A stretch of 9,578 bases of DNA. Origin: Spirochaetaceae bacterium. GTDB taxonomy: Bacteria > Spirochaetota > Spirochaetia > Treponematales > Breznakiellaceae. The notes under the pieces were generated by a model. It had not been told where the DNA came from and searched no databases. It saw only the letters and a program-made list of their open reading frames with translations. A program made the position numbers and the translations under genes. The DNA lies in the NCBI GenBank assembly GCA_031290205.1, contig JAITNZ010000075.1, positions 1 to 9,578 on the forward strand, read 5' to 3'. Shown one piece after another: positions 7,651 through 9,578 of this stretch (positions within the stretch are counted from its first letter, which is position 1; every line of letters starts with the position of its first letter).

Positions 7651-8106
7651 GCCGTTGTATTTTGCTATTAATTTATATAATTCTATAATTGCTTTAATCA
7701 AGAAAACTATATTAAAAAACCCGTATAATAATCCAGTAAATAAACGCCTATGATTTTTCGATTCCCATTTCTGTTTTAGTTGACCTAAACCGTCAATACC
7801 CAATAATATAAGAAAAAATATTGCGGTAAAAAATAAAATAAGAATATTATATTTTAGCAAGGCAAATGAGAATATAAATCCAAGAAATTGCCCAATTCCC
7901 AATCCGGTACACCTTGCACAAACAGGAAATTGGTATCCGAAAATAGAAAAACTTCGTTCACGAAACTGATGACATCCAGTTGATGCGCCAATTTTCATGA
8001 GTTTTACCCAAATTCTGGTTCTATTATTTAAATTTTTTCCCACAGCTATTACAAACCCAGAGAATATTGGTCGTTGTTTTCCCTTTGCCCATTCCGCATA
8101 AACCAC
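7645..8106 (-). CDS. DUF2085-family predicted membrane protein
   Basis: The product contains the DUF2085 hallmark GCHQFRERSFSIFGYQFPVC followed by ARCTGLGIG, with conserved CHQ and CARC motifs. Hydrophobic segments at about 75-102 and 121-141 are consistent with an inner-membrane protein. The cysteines and histidine suggest metal or redox binding. The biochemical function of the family is unknown to me. The first codon in frame is a GTG at 8106. The family-like part begins about residue 33, and an internal ATG at 7998 is an alternative start. Neither has a clear ribosome-binding site. The gene is far richer in A+T than the operon and fills an integron-like cassette, so it is probably acquired. 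The frame upstream may be broken: a zinc-ribbon-like segment runs into it in another frame (8024-8180). Confidence 0.7.
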   Translation of the reverse strand: MVYAEWAKGKQRPIFSGFVIAVGKNLNNRTRIWVKLMKIGASTGCHQFRERSFSIFGYQFPVCARCTGLGIGQFLGFIFSFALLKYNILILFFTAIFFLILLGIDGLGQLKQKWESKNHRRLFTGLLYGFFNIVFLIKAIIELYKLIAKYNGT

Positions 8107-8180
8107 ATAACCATCCTATGGGACCAAACAGAATAGCCCCAGTCCACCTCCTATGCCCAAAATTTTTCTTTTGTTAAACG
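8024..8180 (-). pseudogene. Glycine-rich plus CxxC zinc-ribbon-like remnant, frameshifted 5' part of DUF2085 gene
   Basis: Upstream of and overlapping the DUF2085 frame, a second minus-strand frame reads AILFGPIGWLCGLCG, then NILWVCNSCGKKFK and stops at 8024-8026. A third frame just before it reads KILGIGGGLG. Joined by one missing base in the run at about 8137-8140, these give a glycine-zipper segment followed by a half zinc ribbon. A second shift at the A/T runs near 8030-8038 would continue into the DUF2085 frame. No start codon with a good ribosome-binding site was found. The remnant may be a real frameshifted fusion, a separate small gene that overlaps, or the result of sequencing errors in homopolymers. 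Confidence 0.4.
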
Positions 8181-8186
8181 ATTTTT

Positions 8187-8203
8187 ATTTCGCTTAACGT
8201 TCC
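8187..8203 (-). repeat. Second attC/cassette boundary core (GTTAAGC)
   Basis: The 17-bp sequence ATTTCGC[A/T]TAACGTTCC occurs here and at 7536-7552, with one mismatch. Read on the minus strand it contains GTTAAGC (8198-8192), an exact GTTRRRY core. The distance from this core to the other is 651 bp and encloses the DUF2085 gene. On its far side a hairpin GGCGGA/TCCGCC (8211-8216 and 8223-8228) is present, but the partner RYYYAAC box is only approximate (GCTTAGA near 8252-8246). The adjoining attC would therefore be degenerate. Confidence 0.55.
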
Positions 8204-8276
8204 ACACCCCGGCGGAATAATGTCCGCCACCATCCGATATATTTTTTCTAAGCCGCAACGCGGCGTAAAAAACCTT

Positions 8277-8621
8277 TCAAGGTATCTCCGCACTTCCCAT
8301 CGCCCACTGCCCCTTCACAATATCCAGCGCCATCAGACACGAGGGTGCAGCAGGCACTTTCAGCCTTGCCTTTAGTAAGAAAAGGGCGATTCGAGACAGG
8401 AAGCGGCGCTTTACCATAAAGCGCGCGGCTAGGAGCATGGCAGCGAGCACTGGCGCTTGTCGGCAAACGCTTGTGGCGTCGTGTATTGTAGCGAGCGCGG
8501 CGCGTAGCGCGTGCGCCGCTGCACGAGATTGCCTTCCCGCATACCGATACACGCTGGCTATCAGCGTGTCCAATTCCGCTTCCGTCTTGGGAAGGGTGTA
8601 CTTGGCAATCTTTTTTGTCAT
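8277..8621 (-). CDS. Small hypothetical protein containing a palindromic repeat insertion
   Basis: The ATG at 8621 is preceded by GGAAGG (8631-8626) with 4 nt spacing, and the first 30 residues (starting MTKKIAKYTLPKTEAELD) look like a genuine protein N-terminus. From about residue 60 the translation runs into repeat DNA (AAMLLAARFMVKRRFL), shared with a second copy at 9090-9167. The tail reads ALDIVKGQWAMGSAEIP. I recognise no family. A one-base shift near the stop would give the ending LKGFLRRVAA, with a TAG at 8250-8248 lying in a degenerate attC-like box, so the gene may be a decayed cassette gene. The same frame is open upstream to 9401 or 9467, so this could be the end of a longer product. 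Confidence 0.35.
   Translation of the reverse strand: MTKKIAKYTLPKTEAELDTLIASVYRYAGRQSRAAAHALRAALATIHDATSVCRQAPVLAAMLLAARFMVKRRFLSRIALFLLKARLKVPAAPSCLMALDIVKGQWAMGSAEIP
8365..8441. repeat. Palindrome-bearing interspersed repeat, copy A
   Basis: It begins CTTGCCTTTAGT and ends in a 46-bp block (8396-8441) identical to 9122-9167. The block includes an exact hairpin GCGCTTTA-CCA-TAAAGCGC. The intervening bases are diverged. A further shared block, GTGGCGTCGTGTAT, lies at 8473-8486 and 9224-9237, so the repeat is modular. This copy interrupts the small minus-strand ORF while keeping it open. Confidence 0.85.
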
Positions 8622-8713
8622 AATACCTTCCAAAATGGGTAAAAAAGTTAAAAATTGAGTAATATCGGGCGCGCGGCACGTTTGCTCCGCGTCAGTGAAC
8701 TTTTGCTGCGAGC

Positions 8714-8731
8714 CGGAGTAACAATACTCCG
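8714..8731. repeat. Short perfect hairpin CGGAGTA-ACAA-TACTCCG
   Basis: Seven-base arms (8714-8720 and 8725-8731) flank a four-base loop. No T-run follows on either strand, so an intrinsic terminator is not supported. It lies about 95 bp upstream, in minus-strand terms, of the small ORF starting at 8621 and could be a leader element. Confidence 0.5.
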
Positions 8732-8886
8732 AGGTGCAAATCGCCGTCTCTAAGGCTGAAAACGCCCTGAGTTTTCCAAAGAGAAAGCCCTTATCTGTAG
8801 TTACATAGCTTCTTTCGTGCCTGTTTAGCGCGTCATATATAGAAAAGAAACGCTGCCTTGCTGTTAGACATAGAGCGCCTCTGTAT

Positions 8887-8908
8887 GGGGGGGGGGGGGG
8901 GGGGGGGG
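8887..8908 (+). repeat. 22-nt poly-G homopolymer
   Basis: An uninterrupted run of 22 G lies between CTGTAT and TGTAAGG. Runs of this length are highly slippage-prone, and poly-G tracts in Treponema and other pathogens act as phase-variation switches. On the minus strand the run is C22 and is read as seven prolines in the open frame from 9401 to 8277. Gain or loss of one base would close that frame. The exact length in the assembly may be uncertain. Confidence 0.9.
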
Positions 8909-9089
8909 TGTAAGGTATAAGGGAAAAGACGCGGTTAGGTGTGTTAGTCCGGTTCCTTACCCAATATGCGTTTTTGGTCGAGAGGGGCTGGGGTTCGCTT
9001 TGGGGGCGGAGTTTTGCTTCGCATTGAGAATTGCAAACAGTAAAGCCCAACGGTAAAGTGCGCGGATCGCCGCCTGAGGCGGTTTCATT

Positions 9090-9167
9090 CTTGCCTTTAG
9101 TCTGAAAAAGGGCATTCCGAAACAGGAAGCGGCGCTTTACCATAAAGCGCGCGGCTAGGAGCATGGC
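9090..9167. repeat. Palindrome-bearing interspersed repeat, copy B
   Basis: Second copy of the element at 8365-8441, with the same CTTGCCTTTAGT start and the identical 46-bp end block. It lies 726 bp away, a multiple of three, so both copies are read in the same minus-strand frame and give the same peptide AAMLLAARFMVKRRFL. Its inner part differs from copy A at several sites. Confidence 0.85.
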
Positions 9168-9202
9168 GGCAGGCGTATGCGCGTAGCGCGTAACGTGCCG
9201 AC

Positions 9203-9318
9203 CGAGAAAGCCTTCCCCTGCTCGTGGCGTCGTGTATGGCGGCAAGCGGGTGCACATAGTGCGCGTGCTGCCGACCGAGATTGCCCCCCCGTGCCCTGAG
9301 CGAGAAAGCCTTCCCCTG
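9203..9318. repeat. Direct repeat pair CGAGAAAGCCTTCCCCTG
   Basis: The 18-bp sequence occurs at 9203-9220 and again at 9301-9318, separated by 80 bp. GCCGACCGAGA-type sequence also recurs before 9205 and at about 9270-9280. The segment looks like a product of nested duplications. Confidence 0.8.
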
Positions 9319-9324
9319 AAGGCA

Positions 9325-9347
9325 AAGGCTGAAACAGCCTGTGGCGG
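9325..9347 (+). repeat. Dispersed AAGGCTGAAAC-type repeat, copy 2
   Basis: Matches 7485-7507 at 22 of 23 positions, the difference being an A in place of a C in the first palindrome arm. The two copies lie on either side of the cassette and the poly-G region and in the same orientation. They could support recombination between the flanks of the accessory segment. Confidence 0.75.
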
Positions 9348-9408
9348 TGACGGCGCTAAAAACGTGAGGAAATCAGTATTCTTGGGATGCCCAACCTTCA
9401 TAATCAGT

Positions 9409-9436
9409 ATTGTAGCAGATAGAAAAAATTTGTCAA
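9409..9436 (-). promoter_or_regulatory. Near-consensus sigma70 promoter, minus strand
   Basis: On the minus strand, TTGACA (9436-9431), a 16-bp spacer and TACAAT (9414-9409) with a preceding TGC form an extended -10 promoter. This is the best promoter match in the window. Seven bases after the -10 lies an ATG (9401-9399), so a transcript could begin at or next to the start codon and be leaderless, since no ribosome-binding site fits. A palindrome TTGGG-ATG-CCCAA (9382-9394) and a direct repeat AATCAGTATT (9371-9380 and 9402-9411) overlap the start region and could be operator-like. Confidence 0.6.
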
Positions 9437-9512
9437 TAGGGCGGGGCGCGCATGGGTGCACTTCCAAATTCTGGGTAAATCAGGCGGCACTATGGGAGTA
9501 ATCCAGTAGAGG

Positions 9513-9578
9513 AGGGGGAAGTCTCCCCCTACGGGCGCACTGCGTTGCGCCCTACCCCCTCTGCGGGGGGTATCCCCC
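9513..9578. repeat. Array of GC-rich hairpins at the window end
   Basis: Three stems follow in sequence: AGGGGGA/TCCCCCT (9513-9519 and 9524-9530), GGGCGCA/TGCGCCC (9533-9539 and 9546-9552), and TACCCCC/GGGGGTA (9553-9559 and 9566-9572). The last competes with GGGGG-TAT-CCCCC (about 9566-9578). The final bases resemble 7385-7408, so another copy of that element may continue past the window. Confidence 0.65.

Larger units (their letters stand above)
8622..9398. other. Repeat mosaic without a convincing gene
   Basis: The minus-strand frame is open throughout, but the translation is low-complexity, carries repeat-derived peptides and has no recognised domain, so I do not call a gene. The stretch holds the hairpin at 8714-8731, an AAGGCTGAAA motif at 8752, the poly-G tract, the second palindromic repeat copy, and two direct copies of an 18-bp sequence (9203-9220 and 9301-9318). 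It may be a long untranslated leader or a phase-variable coding region driven from 9409-9436. Confidence 0.45.

Noticed and set aside
8252..8264. GCCGC-AAC-GCGGC hairpin as an intrinsic terminator
   Set aside because: No T-run follows on either strand, and it overlaps the coding end of an alternative frame, so terminator function is not supported.
8437..8658. 73-codon plus-strand open frame
   Set aside because: It is antisense to the small minus-strand ORF and composed partly of the repeat. Its codons look like a shadow.
8277..9467. 396-codon minus-strand frame as one real protein
   Set aside because: Most of its length is repeats, poly-proline from the G22 tract and low-complexity sequence. 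Only the last 114 codons have a ribosome-binding site and a protein-like start. Kept as a hypothesis, not called as a gene.
9232..9501. 89-codon plus-strand open frame
   Set aside because: It overlaps the strong minus-strand promoter and repeat DNA, with no ribosome-binding site or recognisable domain.

Overview
The window looks like a chromosomal segment of a moderately GC-rich bacterium, most plausibly a treponeme-like spirochaete. That placement is an inference. It rests on FAD-dependent thymidylate synthase, a long poly-G tract of the kind linked to phase variation in Treponema, an integron-like gene cassette (chromosomal integrons are known from Treponema denticola), and dense GC-rich palindromic repeats. 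No rRNA or other strong taxonomic marker is present.

Layout. Positions 1-272 (minus strand) hold the C-terminal part of an ISAzo13-family transposase, cut by the window edge and lacking its N-terminal half. Positions 273-563 hold possible IS-end sequence, a strong palindrome and a promoter. Positions 564-7283 form a tight four-gene plus-strand operon: thyX, an unrecognised 480-residue coiled-coil protein, a full-length cobalamin-dependent methionine synthase (metH), and a protein with an HExxH metallopeptidase motif that overlaps the metH stop codon by ATGA. Gaps are 8 bp, 5 bp and a 4-bp overlap, so one transcript is likely. ThyX uses 5,10-methylene-H4folate and MetH uses 5-methyl-H4folate, both returning H4folate, so the operon links dTMP synthesis with methionine synthesis. 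The two unknown genes may support that chemistry or may be passengers.

From 7284 to the end the character changes to accessory DNA. A 7-bp tandem repeat sits on the last stop codon, followed by nested GC hairpins. Then comes an AT-rich minus-strand gene of the DUF2085 membrane family. Its stop codon lies inside an attC-like core box, and a second copy of the recombination-core sequence lies beyond its 5' side. This is the architecture of an integron gene cassette with no integrase in view. Its 5' end carries a glycine-rich plus CxxC zinc-ribbon-like coding remnant in other frames, so the gene may be frameshifted.

Positions about 8245-9500 are a mosaic of repeats: two copies of a roughly 78-bp palindromic element 726 bp apart (same frame), several copies of an AAGGCTGAAA-type motif, a 22-nt poly-G tract, and a small minus-strand ORF with a good ribosome-binding site. 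A near-consensus minus-strand promoter at 9409-9436 would drive a long open frame in which the G22 tract is read as prolines. That makes a slippage-controlled locus an attractive but unproven idea. The window ends in an array of GC hairpins resembling the one at 7385-7437.
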